64,000 bases of DNA from CADEFX01 sp046154585 (GCA_046154585.1 JBJXDX010000157.1:1-64000), one strand, 5' to 3'. Positions 42,586 through 52,424 are shown, counted from the first letter of the stretch. The notes: generated by a model from the letters alone, not told the origin. Made by a program: numbers and translations.

Positions 42586-43962
42586 ATGACAGCGTACGAC
42601 TATGACCTCTTCGTCATCGGCGGAGGGTCGGGTGGCGTGCGGGCCGCGCGCATCGCCGCCGGGCACGGTGCGAAAGTGGCGCTGGCCGAAGAATATCGCA
42701 TGGGCGGGACGTGTGTGATCCGCGGCTGCGTCCCCAAGAAGCTGCTGGTGTACGCGAGCCGCTTTCGCGACGAGTTCGAGGACGCGGCGGGCTTCGGCTG
42801 GAGCGTCGGCGAGAGCACGTTCGACTGGCCGTCGCTGATCGCCAACAAGTACCGCGAGATCGCGCGGCTCGAGGGAAACTACCTCAATGTGCTGACGCGG
42901 CCGGGTGTGGAGATTTTCGACACGCGCGCGGTGCTGAAAGGGCCGCACGAGGTGCATCTGGCGAAGCCGGACCGGACGGTGACGGCCCGCACGGTTCTGA
43001 TTGCCACGGGCGGCTGGCCGGTCGTGGACCACAAGGTGGCGGGCTCCGAGCACCTGATTACCTCCAACGAGGCGTTCCATCTGCCCGAATTGCCCAAGCG
43101 TATCGCCATCGTGGGCGGTGGTTATATCGCCATCGAGTTTGCCGGCATTTTCGCGGGGCTGGGCGTCGAGACGACGCTGGTGTATCGCGGCGAGAAGATC
43201 CTGCGCGGCTTCGACGAGGACCTGCGCGACGACCTGACCAAGGAATACCGGCAGCGCGGCATTCGCGTCGTGACGGGCAAGGTCATCGCCAAGGTGGAGA
43301 AGACGGATCGCGGCCTCGTCGGAACGTACAGCGACGGCGAGGCCATTGCTGCCGATCGCATCATGGTGGCGACGGGGCGGGCTCCCAATACAGCGGGCAT
43401 CGGGCTCGATACGGCCGGTGTGGCGCTGGGTCAGCGCGGCGAGATCAAGGTCGATGCGGCGTCGCAGAGCAGCGTGCCGAGCATATATGCCATCGGCGAT
43501 GTGACCGACCGCGTGAACCTGACGCCGGTCGCCATCCGCGAGGGCCATGCCTTCGCCGACAGCCGGTTCGGCAAGAGGACGTGGACGGTTGATCATGACC
43601 TGATCCCCACCGGCGTGTTATCGACGCCCGAGATCGGGACGGTCGGCCTGCCCGAGCATGAGGCGGCGAAACGGTATGGGGCGCTGGATCTCTACAAGGC
43701 GCGGTTCATCCCATTGAAGGGCACGCTCTCGGGCCGCAAGGAGCGGACGCTGCTGAAGCTCGTCGTCGATGCGGCGTCGCAGAAGGTGGTGGGCTGTCAC
43801 ATTCTCGGCCCCGACGCCGCCGAGATCGTGCAGATGGCGGCCATTGCCATGCGCATGGGCGCGACCAAGGCCGATTTCGACGCCACCATGGCGCTGCATC
43901 CGACCATGGCCGAAGAGCTGGTGACCATGCGCGAGAAGTGGGTGCCGCCGGCGGCGGAGTAG
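42586..43962 (+). CDS. gor: glutathione-disulphide reductase
   Basis: A 458-residue flavoprotein: FAD site VIGGGSGGVRAARIAAGHG, redox disulphide GGTCVIRGCVPKK (about residues 42-54), NADPH site GGGYIAIEFAGIFAGLG, and C-terminal HPTMAEELVTM containing the His-Glu pair. It reduces glutathione disulphide with NADPH in the cytosol. AGGAA precedes the ATG. It follows the DUF2059 gene by 18 bases and is probably in the same operon as rpiA. Confidence 0.96.
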   Translation: MTAYDYDLFVIGGGSGGVRAARIAAGHGAKVALAEEYRMGGTCVIRGCVPKKLLVYASRFRDEFEDAAGFGWSVGESTFDWPSLIANKYREIARLEGNYLNVLTRPGVEIFDTRAVLKGPHEVHLAKPDRTVTARTVLIATGGWPVVDHKVAGSEHLITSNEAFHLPELPKRIAIVGGGYIAIEFAGIFAGLGVETTLVYRGEKILRGFDEDLRDDLTKEYRQRGIRVVTGKVIAKVEKTDRGLVGTYSDGEAIAADRIMVATGRAPNTAGIGLDTAGVALGQRGEIKVDAASQSSVPSIYAIGDVTDRVNLTPVAIREGHAFADSRFGKRTWTVDHDLIPTGVLSTPEIGTVGLPEHEAAKRYGALDLYKARFIPLKGTLSGRKERTLLKLVVDAASQKVVGCHILGPDAAEIVQMAAIAMRMGATKADFDATMALHPTMAEELVTMREKWVPPAAE

Positions 43963-44049
43963 CCGACAGTTTGCCAGTTTGCGCCCTGCGCCTTGATCGG
44001 TGCTGACCGACACCTTAAGGGTGTCGGCAGTTGCTTGATGGACGGGCAG

Positions 44050-44805
44050 ATGCAACGTCTCGAAGGTCTCGTCGCACTCGTCACCGGCGCCGGCAACGGC
44101 ATCGGACGCGGGATTGCGCGCCGGTTTGCCGTTGAGGGAGCCGTCGTTTTTGTTGCCGATGTCGACGGCGGCGCAGCCGAGACGGTGGCGCAGGAGCTTC
44201 GCAGCGAAGGTCGCACAGCAACGGCGCTCACGGCCGACGTGTCGCGCGGACAGGACGTCTCCGCCATGTTTCGCGCCGTGGCATCGGCGCACGGCCGGCT
44301 CGATGTGCTCGTCAACAATGCCGGGCTGAACGTGCGCGGCGATTTCCGCCATCTGTCGGATGCCGACTGGGTGAAGATCCGGGAGGTAAACCTGGATGGC
44401 GTGGTGCGGGTGGCGCGGGACGGCTTCGATCTGCTGCGGGCCTCGGGCCGTGGTTCGCTCGTCAATGTGGCCTCGATCATGGGGCATCGTGGCCTGCGCC
44501 AGCTCACCGCCTATTCGGCCACCAAGGGTGCTGTGGCGGCGCTGACGCGCGGGCTGGCGGTGGAGTACGCGCCGTTCAACATCCGTGTGAACACGCTGTC
44601 GCCGGGCTTCGTCGAGACAGCGTTGACGGGCCGGGTGCTGCGCAACCCGATGATGAGCAAGGCCCTGATCGACCAGACGCCGTTGCGGCGCTTCGGCACG
44701 GTCGAGGATATGGCCAACGCGGCGCTGTTCTTTGCCTCCGACGAGTCCGCGTTCGTGACCGGCGCGGAACTGGCCGTCGACGGGGGCATGTCGGCGGGGC
44801 TATAG
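44050..44805 (+). CDS. SDR family oxidoreductase
   Basis: A 251-residue classical SDR: TGAGNGIGRGIA (11-22), NNAGLNV near residue 90, catalytic Ser in VASIMGHRG and YSATK with Tyr and Lys at about 153-157, then NTLSPGFVETAL and the closing VTGAELAVDGG. The Asp after strand 2 (VADVDGG) hints at NAD(H). Substrate unknown. ATG 44050 gives the typical start QRLEGLVALVTGAG; ATG 44038 is also possible. It may be the final gene of the gor operon. Confidence 0.88.
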   Translation: MQRLEGLVALVTGAGNGIGRGIARRFAVEGAVVFVADVDGGAAETVAQELRSEGRTATALTADVSRGQDVSAMFRAVASAHGRLDVLVNNAGLNVRGDFRHLSDADWVKIREVNLDGVVRVARDGFDLLRASGRGSLVNVASIMGHRGLRQLTAYSATKGAVAALTRGLAVEYAPFNIRVNTLSPGFVETALTGRVLRNPMMSKALIDQTPLRRFGTVEDMANAALFFASDESAFVTGAELAVDGGMSAGL

Positions 44806-44943
44806 GGTGCGGGCGTCCGCAGGGTTCCCGTTCGCACGGCGGGCGCATGTGTCTCACCTCGACCGCGCAGGCGCGACGCTGCGCTGCCCAATTCTGCCGA
44901 TAATGTGCGCCCGTTCCCGCATCAGGAGGGTTGGCGAGGCAGT

Positions 44944-45561
44944 ATGCGAACGACGTTTGGATGGCGTATCGGCTGGATTGGTGTCGCGGCGGCGCTCTTG
45001 GCTTTCGGCCTGCAAACGCTGGCGGCGAGGGCCGACATCTATGCGTTCGACCGCGATCATACGAACATCACCTTCAGCTGGAACCATCTGGGCATCGCCC
45101 GGCAGTCGGCCCGTATCATGGAGTTCGACGGCATCCTCGATTTCGATCCGGAAAATCCGGAGAATTCGTCGGTCGATGTGACGCTGAAGGTGGCGAGCCT
45201 GTTCACGGGCACGCGCTCGCTGGATCGCGACCTCAAGTCATCGGATTTCTTCGATGCCGCGCGCTATCCCGAGATCACCTTCAAGAGCGCCATCATTCGC
45301 CGGGTTGGCGAGCGCAGCGGCGAGGTAACGGGCGACTTGACGATCCTGGGCACCACGCACCCGGTCGCGCTGCAGGTGCGCTGGAATTTTTCCGGCGAGC
45401 ATCCGCTGGGCGACATCAACCCGGCCTACAAGGGGAAATACGTCGCAGGATTCTCGGCCGTGACAACAGTGCTGCGCAGTGCCTGGGGCCTCAAACGCGC
45501 GGTTCCACTCGTCTCGGACGAGATCGAGGTGACCATCGAGGCCGAATTCCTGCGCAAGTAG
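44944..45561 (+). CDS. YceI-like periplasmic protein
   Basis: A 205-residue protein with an N-terminal signal (MRTTFGWRIGWIGVAAALLA, cleaved after AARA) and a YceI lipocalin-like barrel: FDRDHTNITFSWNHLGIARQ, RSLDRDLKSSDFFDAARYPE, VTGDLTILGTTHPVALQV. YceI proteins bind isoprenoid or amphiphilic ligands in the periplasm. A GAGG lies close to ATG 44944 (spacing 4), with a stronger AGGAGG 17 bases upstream. Confidence 0.92.
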   Translation: MRTTFGWRIGWIGVAAALLAFGLQTLAARADIYAFDRDHTNITFSWNHLGIARQSARIMEFDGILDFDPENPENSSVDVTLKVASLFTGTRSLDRDLKSSDFFDAARYPEITFKSAIIRRVGERSGEVTGDLTILGTTHPVALQVRWNFSGEHPLGDINPAYKGKYVAGFSAVTTVLRSAWGLKRAVPLVSDEIEVTIEAEFLRK

Positions 45562-45706
45562 GGGGCGCTTGGCGTTCTCGCGTTTCGTCCAACCAATCTC
45601 GACGCGGACATGAAGGCGAGCAAGCTCGAGAAGGGACAATTGAGTAAATCCCCGCGGTCCGGCGATACTTGCTCAGTTGTGTGGCGCGGGCTGGATTTCA
45701 AAATCG

Positions 45707-46423
45707 ATGGCTGAGTTCTTTGGCGAGCCTGGAGTGGGCGGCGTTGCCTTCATCCTTCTTTCGGTGCTGGCCGGTGCCTTCGTCAAAGGATACAGCGGCT
45801 TCGGCGCCTCGATGATATGGGTCGCTAGCCTTTCCCTCACGCTTCCCCCGCACCGCGTCGTGCCCATGGTGTTGCTGTGGGAGGTCGCGTCAAGCGTTCA
45901 ATTGTTGCCGGAAGTATGGCGCAAGATTGAGTGGCGCTCTTTGGGTTGGCTTTTCATAGGCGCGTGCGTTGCGACGCCTGTTGGAGCCTACGTGCTGGCA
46001 ATCGTGCCTTCCAATTCGATACGGATCGGCATCGGGTTGATCGTGTTTGTTGGCAGCTATCTGATTTGGCGAGGTTATGCCTGGAAGGGTGAACCTGGCC
46101 CTTCGGCAACCATGGCGGTCGGAACAGCCTTCGGGCTTCTCAATGGCAGCACGGCTCTCGGCGGTCGGCCAGTGATCCTGTTCTATCTCGCAACGCCGAC
46201 AGGAGCCGCGGTCGGGCGCGCTTCGATCATCGCCTTCTTCCTGGTCACGGACGCATTGGCGGCGTTTTTTCAGGCCGCAACCGGCGTTCTATCCCTCAGC
46301 ACTGTATTGGCCGCTGCGCTGCTGCTGCCCGCGGTGATCCTTGGGACATGGATTGGAGCGCGTCATTTCATTGCAACTGAGCCTGAAGATTTCAAGCGGT
46401 TCTCGCTCGACGACCTAAGCTAG
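45707..46423 (+). CDS. TauE/SafE-like permease with short C-terminus
   Basis: A 238-residue membrane protein: first repeat motif FVKGYSGFGASMIWVASLSL and second-repeat LLNGSTALGGRPVILFYL, both TauE/SafE-like. Family proteins export sulphoacetate, sulphite or related anions, though here the specificity is unknown. Where relatives have a last hydrophobic helix after the region FIATEPEDFKRFSL, this one ends in DDLS, so the final helix is missing. By eye parts of the gene are AT-richer than the neighbours. The 3' end overlaps the convergent ligase gene by 9 bases. Confidence 0.82.
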   Translation: MAEFFGEPGVGGVAFILLSVLAGAFVKGYSGFGASMIWVASLSLTLPPHRVVPMVLLWEVASSVQLLPEVWRKIEWRSLGWLFIGACVATPVGAYVLAIVPSNSIRIGIGLIVFVGSYLIWRGYAWKGEPGPSATMAVGTAFGLLNGSTALGGRPVILFYLATPTGAAVGRASIIAFFLVTDALAAFFQAATGVLSLSTVLAAALLLPAVILGTWIGARHFIATEPEDFKRFSLDDLS

Positions 46424-47554
46424 GCCTTCGCAGGTTTCAGAAATCAGGTGGTCGACGACGGTTTTGAGGGCGTCGTCGCGGGAGGTGCCGTTGCGCATCG
46501 CTTCGTGGAAGCTGGCAACCTGCCGGTCGGCGCTAGTGCCGCTGGAGATAATCTCGCGAGCGCGCAGGACGTGGGCCTCGCAGCCGAGGGCCGATGCATC
46601 CTCGCGGATCAGGTCCAGCACCTCCTCCATGAGCGAGGCGATGGGCACCAGCTCGCCCTTGCCGAAGTCGAACAGCGTGCCGCCGACGCCGTAGCGCTGG
46701 GCGCGCCAGCGGTTCTCCTCCAGCAGAAACACGGGATAGGAGCGCCAGCTCAGATTGTTGCGACGCAGCCGGAACAGCATGCGGCAGAGGCATTGGAAGA
46801 GCGCGGCCACCGTTAGCGCGTCCTGAAGGCGCGTGCAGACGTCGGTGACGCGCAGCTCGATGGTCTTGAACCGCGCCGACGGCCGCAAATCCCACCAGAT
46901 CTTGGAGGCATCGTCGATCACCTTGGCTTTGACGAGCACGTCGACCGTGCTGCGGTACTCGTCGAAGCTGCCGAACCGGCCGGGAAGTCCCGTGCGCGGC
47001 AGCTCGCGGAAGATGGCGAGGCGCCAGCTCTTGAGCCCCGTGTCCTCGCCCTCCCAGAAGGGTGAGGATGTTGCCAGCACGAGGAGGTGGGGCAGGAAAT
47101 AGCGCGCCTGATTGATGAGATCGATGCGCAGCTCGTCGTCCTCGATGCCGACGTGCACGTGCATGCCGCAGACCACGAGGCGCCGTCCGACACCGGCGAG
47201 ATCGGTGGCGAGCACATGATACCGATCCTTGTCGGTGTGGAGCTGCTGGGCGGCGCAGGCAAAGGGATGCGTCGAGGCCGCGATGGGGGCCAGGCCGTTG
47301 CGCGCCGCCTCCGACGCGATGGTGCCGCGCAGCCGCACCAGCTCGCTGTGGGCCTCGGGAATAGTCCGGCAGGGGCGAGTGCCGATCTCGATCTGCGAGC
47401 GCAGAAATTCGGGGCTCACCTGGCCACCGAGCTTGGCTTCGCACGCGGCCATCAGCGCCGTCGGCGCTTCGGCAACAAGGTCGCGGGTCTGGCGATCGAC
47501 GAGGTGATATTCCTCCTCTATGCCGACGGTAAATGTGGGCTCGATCAGCGACAT
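46415..47554 (-). CDS. YbdK-type carboxylate-amine ligase (GCS2 family)
   Basis: A 379-residue protein of the GCS2 glutamate-cysteine ligase family: FTVGIEEEYHLVDRQTRDL at the start (GxEEE, ATP/metal ligands), CGMHVHVGIEDDELRIDL, and RPSARFKTIELRVTDVCT. YbdK-like proteins have weak glutamate-cysteine ligase activity in vitro; their natural reaction is unsettled. Starts at 47554, 47563 or 47590 are possible; SLIEPTFTVG is the family N-terminus, and GAAAG precedes 47563. The gor gene a few kb away shows a glutathione economy. Confidence 0.9.
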   Translation of the reverse strand: MSLIEPTFTVGIEEEYHLVDRQTRDLVAEAPTALMAACEAKLGGQVSPEFLRSQIEIGTRPCRTIPEAHSELVRLRGTIASEAARNGLAPIAASTHPFACAAQQLHTDKDRYHVLATDLAGVGRRLVVCGMHVHVGIEDDELRIDLINQARYFLPHLLVLATSSPFWEGEDTGLKSWRLAIFRELPRTGLPGRFGSFDEYRSTVDVLVKAKVIDDASKIWWDLRPSARFKTIELRVTDVCTRLQDALTVAALFQCLCRMLFRLRRNNLSWRSYPVFLLEENRWRAQRYGVGGTLFDFGKGELVPIASLMEEVLDLIREDASALGCEAHVLRAREIISSGTSADRQVASFHEAMRNGTSRDDALKTVVDHLISETCEGLA

Positions 47555-47784
47555 GGCGCGCATGCTTTCATGAGTGCCTGCGGCAGGCAATGGCGGCCTG
47601 TGACGGGTGTCGGCCCTTTGGGGCGGGGCGATAATAGGGACGGCTCACCCCTCTGGCCCTGGTCGCAACAATGCCCTATAAGCGCCCACCATCACGCCCA
47701 GTCATGCGATAATGACGCAAAACCAGCGGCACGGCGGCCATGCGGGCCGGCGTCCCGCCGCAGCATTGGATTTAGGAGAGTGTC

Positions 47785-49182
47785 ATGCCGGCACCGTGGT
47801 CGCCCGAAAGCTGGAGAGGCAAGCCCATCGTCCAGGTGCCGGACTTTGCTGACCAGGCTGCCCTTGCCGATGTCGAATCCAAGCTTGCCACGTATCCGCC
47901 GTTGGTTTTTGCAGGCGAGGCCCGCCAGCTGAAGAAGGCTTTGGCCGACGTGGCTGCTGGCAACGGATTCCTGCTCCAGGGGGGCGACTGCGCCGAAAGC
48001 TTCCTGGAGCATCGCGCCGACAACATCCGCGATTTCTTCCGCGTCTTCCTGCAGATGGCCGTGGTGTTGACCTACGCCGGTGGCTCGCCGGTGGTGAAGG
48101 TGGGCCGCGTCGCCGGCCAGTTCGCCAAGCCGCGCTCGTCGCCGATGGAGAAGAAGGACGGCAAGGAGTTGCCGAGCTATCGTGGCGACATCATCAACGG
48201 TCCGGAGTTCACGGCGGAAGCGCGCCGGCCCGATCCGCAGCGGCAGCTCGAGGCCTATCGCCAGTCGGCGGCCACGCTGAACCTGATCCGCGCCTTCGCG
48301 CAGGGCGGCTATGCCGATCTCGAGCGTGTGCATCAGTGGACGCTCGGGTTCGTCAAGGACAGCCCGCAGAGCCACCGCTACGAGGAATTGGGCGGCCGGA
48401 TCACCGAGACGCTGGGCTTCATGCGCGCGTGCGGCATCACGTCGGAGAACACGCCGCAGCTCAGGACGACGAACTTCTACACGAGCCATGAGGCGCTGCT
48501 GCTCGGCTACGAGCAGGCCATGACGCGGCTCGATTCGACGTCGGGCGATTGGTACGCCACGTCGGGCCACATGATCTGGATCGGCGATCGCACGCGCCAG
48601 CCCGACCATGCGCACGTCGAGTACTGCCGCGGCGTGAAGAACCCGATCGGCCTGAAGTGCGGCCCGTCGCTGGAGCCCGATACACTGCTGCGCCTGATCG
48701 ATATGCTCAATCCGAAGGATGAGGCTGGGCGCCTGACGCTGATCTGCCGCTTCGGCTCGGACAAGGTGGAGAAGCAGCTGCCGAAGTTGATCCGCGCCGT
48801 GCAGCGTGCCGGCCGCACCGTCGTGTGGTCGTGCGATCCGATGCACGGCAACACGATCAGCGCTGCGAACGGTTACAAGACGCGGCCGTTCGATCGGATT
48901 CTGAGCGAGGTGGAGCAGTTCTTCGCTGTTCACCGCAGCGAGGGGACGCACGCCGGCGGCATCCACATCGAGATGACCGGGCAGAACGTCACCGAGTGCA
49001 CCGGCGGCGCCATGGCGATCAGCGAGACAGATCTGATGGACCGCTATCACACGCACTGCGACCCGCGCCTCAACGCGGACCAGGCGCTGGAGCTGGCGTT
49101 CCTGATGGCCGAACGGCTGAAGCAGGAGCGCGAGACCCGTACCGGCGTGCTGCGCGAGGTGCCGACGGCGGCGGCGGAGTAG
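47785..49182 (+). CDS. class II 3-deoxy-7-phosphoheptulonate synthase
   Basis: A 465-residue plant-type DAHP synthase: start WSPESWRGKPIVQVPDF, metal-ligand region LLQGGDCAESFLEH with the active-site Cys, HMIWIGDRTRQPDHAHVEYC, then CDPMHGNTISAANGYKTRPF and GIHIEMTGQNVTECTGG. It joins phosphoenolpyruvate and erythrose 4-phosphate to begin the shikimate pathway. Gene symbols vary (aroF, aroG), so none is given. GGAGAG lies 6 bases before ATG 47785. The 230-base leader has only short inverted repeats. Confidence 0.96.
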   Translation: MPAPWSPESWRGKPIVQVPDFADQAALADVESKLATYPPLVFAGEARQLKKALADVAAGNGFLLQGGDCAESFLEHRADNIRDFFRVFLQMAVVLTYAGGSPVVKVGRVAGQFAKPRSSPMEKKDGKELPSYRGDIINGPEFTAEARRPDPQRQLEAYRQSAATLNLIRAFAQGGYADLERVHQWTLGFVKDSPQSHRYEELGGRITETLGFMRACGITSENTPQLRTTNFYTSHEALLLGYEQAMTRLDSTSGDWYATSGHMIWIGDRTRQPDHAHVEYCRGVKNPIGLKCGPSLEPDTLLRLIDMLNPKDEAGRLTLICRFGSDKVEKQLPKLIRAVQRAGRTVVWSCDPMHGNTISAANGYKTRPFDRILSEVEQFFAVHRSEGTHAGGIHIEMTGQNVTECTGGAMAISETDLMDRYHTHCDPRLNADQALELAFLMAERLKQERETRTGVLREVPTAAAE

Positions 49183-49194
49183 GATCCCGACTGA

Positions 49195-49226
49195 TGTATG
49201 GACCGCCGGAAATGGCGGTTCATACA
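49195..49226. other. hairpin between DAHP synthase and nadE
   Basis: TGTATGGACCGCC (49195-49207) pairs with GGCGGTTCATACA (49214-49226), 13 pairs with one G-U, loop GGAAAT. It stands 12 bases after the stop. No T-run follows, so it is either a weak terminator or an RNA stability element. Confidence 0.6.
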
Positions 49227-49280
49227 AGCCATGCAACTGCCGCGTTGCGCGAAGGGTGGGGCCGCCCCTAAATACAGGGT

Positions 49281-51023
49281 ATGGCAAACGCAACGACGCT
49301 CAAGATAGCCCTGGCGCAACTCAATCCGGTCCTCGGCGACATCGCCGGGAACGTGGAAAAGCTGAAACGTGCGCGCAACGAGGCGGCGGTTCAGGCTGCC
49401 GATCTCGTGCTTTATCCGGAGCTGTTCGTCACCGGCTATCCGCCGGAGGACCTTGTGCGCAAGCCAGCATTTGCGGCGGCATCGCGCGCGGCGGTCGAGC
49501 AGCTGGCGGAGGAACTGGGGCCTGGGCCCGCAGTGCTCGTCGGCTGCGTCTGGCCGGAGGGCGACAAGGTCTACAACGCGGTGGCGCTCATCGATGACGG
49601 GCGTATTGCAGCCGTACGTTTCAAGGTCGATCTCCCCAACTACGGCGTGTTCGACGAGAAGCGCGTGTTCGATGCCGGGCCGTTGCCGGGCCCGATCAGC
49701 TTCCGCGGCGTGAAGATCGGAGTGCCGATCTGCGAGGACATCTGGAAGGAAGAGGTGTGCGAATGCCTCGATGAGTGCGGGGCCGAGATTTTGCTCGTGC
49801 CCAACGGATCGCCCTTCGACTGGAAGAAGCCGGATGTGCGGCTGAACATCGTCGCGGCGCGTGTCACCGAGACTAGCTTGCCGCTGGCCTATCTGAACCA
49901 GATCGGCGGGCAGGACGAACTGGTGTTCGACGGCGCCTCCTTCGTTGTCAATCCGGGCGTGGCGCTGGCTGTGCAGATGCCGGCCTGGGAGGAGTCGATC
50001 GTCCTCACCGAATGGGAGAAGGGTCCGGATGGCTGGCGCTGCAAGCCGGGGCTCAAGGCGACGATCGAGGAGGACGACGCCGCGGCATATCACGCCTGTG
50101 TGCTGGGCCTGCGCGACTACGTGGGCAAGAACGGATTTCCCGGCGTTGTGCTCGGCCTGTCGGGCGGTATCGACTCGGCGATGGTGGCGGCCATCTCGGT
50201 CGATGCGCTAGGCCCCGAGCGCGTGCACTGCGTGATGCTGCCCTATCGCTACACGTCGAACGAGAGCCTGTCGGATGCGGCCCAGTGCGCCGAGGCGCTG
50301 GGCGTGCGCTACGACACGGTGCCGATCGCGCCGGCGGTGGACGGGCTTTACGGCATGCTCATGCCGATCTTCAAAGGCCGCAAGCCGGACCTCGCGGAGG
50401 AGAACGTACAGAGCCGCGTGCGCGGCACCACTTTGATGGCCATCTCCAACAAGCTCGGCGGGATGCTCGTCACGACCGGCAACAAGAGCGAGATGTCGGT
50501 CGGCTACGCTACGATTTATGGCGACATGAACGGCGGCTTCAATCCCATCAAGGATCTCTACAAGATGGAGGTCTACCGGTTGTCGCGCTGGCGCAATTCG
50601 CATTTGTCGAAGGGGGCGCTGGGTCCGCGCGGCGTTGTCATTCCGGAAAATATTCTTTCCAAGCCACCAACTGCGGAGCTGCGGGAGAACCAGAAAGACC
50701 AGGATTCGCTGCCACCCTATGAGGAACTGGACGATATCCTTGCGTGCCTGGTCGAGAACGAGATGCCGCTGCCGGAGATCATCGCGCGGGGACATGCGCC
50801 CGAAACGGTGAAGAAGATCGAGCGGCTGCTGTATCTCGCGGAGTACAAGCGCCGGCAAGCGGCACCGGGCGTGAAGATTTCCTCGCGCAGCTTCGGGCGC
50901 GATAGGCGTTACCCGATCACCAACAAGTTCCGCGAAGATCTCTCGCCAGGCATGGCGACCGGCAAGACCGCGTCCGCGCCCAGCATGGTCGCACCACGCG
51001 CTGACGGTAGCGACGTCGCCTGA
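49281..51023 (+). CDS. nadE: glutamine-dependent NAD+ synthase
   Basis: A 580-residue two-domain enzyme. Residues 1-270 are a nitrilase-type glutaminase with Glu in LYPELFVTGYPPEDL, Lys in FKVDLPNYGVFDEKR, and nucleophile Cys in VPICEDIWKEEV. Residues 290-560 are the synthetase with the P-loop LGLSGGIDSAMVA and TGNKSEMSVGYATIYGDMNG. It amidates nicotinic acid adenine dinucleotide to NAD using glutamine and ATP. The C-terminal tail is slightly longer than the fold and probably disordered. Confidence 0.97.
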   Translation: MANATTLKIALAQLNPVLGDIAGNVEKLKRARNEAAVQAADLVLYPELFVTGYPPEDLVRKPAFAAASRAAVEQLAEELGPGPAVLVGCVWPEGDKVYNAVALIDDGRIAAVRFKVDLPNYGVFDEKRVFDAGPLPGPISFRGVKIGVPICEDIWKEEVCECLDECGAEILLVPNGSPFDWKKPDVRLNIVAARVTETSLPLAYLNQIGGQDELVFDGASFVVNPGVALAVQMPAWEESIVLTEWEKGPDGWRCKPGLKATIEEDDAAAYHACVLGLRDYVGKNGFPGVVLGLSGGIDSAMVAAISVDALGPERVHCVMLPYRYTSNESLSDAAQCAEALGVRYDTVPIAPAVDGLYGMLMPIFKGRKPDLAEENVQSRVRGTTLMAISNKLGGMLVTTGNKSEMSVGYATIYGDMNGGFNPIKDLYKMEVYRLSRWRNSHLSKGALGPRGVVIPENILSKPPTAELRENQKDQDSLPPYEELDDILACLVENEMPLPEIIARGHAPETVKKIERLLYLAEYKRRQAAPGVKISSRSFGRDRRYPITNKFREDLSPGMATGKTASAPSMVAPRADGSDVA

Positions 51024-51032
51024 GCCTCACGC

Positions 51033-52310
51033 CTAAAACTTGATGCGCGCGCCCGTGATGAAGGCGACCCAGGGCTCGGTCGGCAGCTCGACGAGGTTGC
51101 TCGGATCGCCGCCGCAGTTGTTGGGAAAGTTGCCGGGGTTGGCGTCGCAGGGAAAGCCGATGATGGTGGCCTCGTAGCGATGCGCCTGGGCGTAGAGAAG
51201 CAGGCCGGTGTCGTCGAAGGCCTGCTCGATGCCGGCGCCCCAGCGAACCACCTCGGTCTGCGAGAGCGTGCCCCAAATCACCAGGGCGCCAGTGTGCGGA
51301 TCGACGCGGAGAAGCTCGCCCACGTTGAAGTTCTTGTAGAGGCCGTAGTCGGCGAAGATCGTGGTTCGGCCGTAGGGGAGCCACTGCTTGCTGATCCCGA
51401 CCTGGCCGTAGTGAAAGAACGCCGTGTCGTGCGCGCTCAGCACGGAGACGTCGTCGTCGCGAATGCCACCTGCGACGGACACGTAGAGGCCGGTTTCATT
51501 GTGGATGAGGGACGCCGAGCCGCGCACATCCTTGAAGTCGCGCTCACGATCATCCATGAACCCGGCACCGGCGGCGAAGCGAAAGCCAACCGCGCTCGCC
51601 TGATAGCGCAGCGCCACATCCCAGATGTCATTCTCGCCCCAGGCACCGGACAGGACGAAACCGGCCAGCATCGGCGTGTCGTAACGAACGAGGTTGCCGC
51701 GGAGGGAATCGACATTGTGAGCGATGTCGCCCCACCTGAGGTCGGTGACAAGGCCGCCGCCGATGGCGAGCGGTATGGCGCTGTTGGTGTTGTAGTGCAG
51801 GGCAGCGTCGTTCATCTGGCTGCCGAGATTGATGATCGTGATGTCGTCGGTCGCCGGCGACTGATGCCCGAGCGACAAACGGCCGGCACGATCGTCCTCG
51901 ACGTAGACGTAGGCGTGGCGCAGGTGCGCGGGGCTATCTGAAATGCTGGTCGCGCCGGATCCGGAGTGCCGCGAAAGCGGATCGATCTCGAACTCGATGC
52001 GGTAGCCGACGGTCGGGGCCGATCGCGAGGTGGTCCGGCCCATGATGCCGAAGCGGCTCGACGAGGTGTCGTTGTCGATGACGCGCATGCCGGACTTGAA
52101 GCCGTCGTCCCAGAACATGATGGCCTGATTGACCTGCCCATAGATATGCATGGTGAGCTTCCGATCGCCGGCGCGCAGTGACGCCGCTTCCAACTCGGCA
52201 ATCCGCTGCTCGAGGGCTGCGTGCTCCTCATGCTCCAATGCGGACCCTGCAGCGGTCTGGGACACGGACGCCTCTGCCAACGACAGGACGAGAAAAACGA
52301 ACCTACGCAT
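51033..52310 (-). CDS. outer-membrane porin
   Basis: A 425-residue protein with weak signal peptide (MRRFVFLVLSLAEASVSQTA), a short coiled segment (HAALEQRIAELEAASLRA), then a porin: KLTMHIYGQVNQAIMFWDDG, RFGIMGRTTS, SLGHQSPATDD, and alternating beta strands to the end GARIKF, with the terminal Phe recognised by the BAM complex. Cysteines in FPCDANPGNFPNNCGGD near the C-terminus are unusual. It fits Bradyrhizobium-like trimeric porins. It is convergent with nadE and lies 114 bases behind the secreted prodomain-like gene on the same strand. Confidence 0.87.
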   Translation of the reverse strand: MRRFVFLVLSLAEASVSQTAAGSALEHEEHAALEQRIAELEAASLRAGDRKLTMHIYGQVNQAIMFWDDGFKSGMRVIDNDTSSSRFGIMGRTTSRSAPTVGYRIEFEIDPLSRHSGSGATSISDSPAHLRHAYVYVEDDRAGRLSLGHQSPATDDITIINLGSQMNDAALHYNTNSAIPLAIGGGLVTDLRWGDIAHNVDSLRGNLVRYDTPMLAGFVLSGAWGENDIWDVALRYQASAVGFRFAAGAGFMDDRERDFKDVRGSASLIHNETGLYVSVAGGIRDDDVSVLSAHDTAFFHYGQVGISKQWLPYGRTTIFADYGLYKNFNVGELLRVDPHTGALVIWGTLSQTEVVRWGAGIEQAFDDTGLLLYAQAHRYEATIIGFPCDANPGNFPNNCGGDPSNLVELPTEPWVAFITGARIKF

Positions 52311-52424
52311 GACGCGTACGAGACTCCTATTGAGTGGCCGGAAATAGAAGGCTGCCGTACTGGATCTATCGTGCTGTCCGTTATGTGCGCATAGTTCCCG
52401 CCCAGACGACGACGGCGTGAGTTG

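Noticed and set aside
41944..43596. 550-codon minus-strand frame
   Set aside because: Antisense of DUF2059 and gor; high-GC codon bias keeps such frames open.
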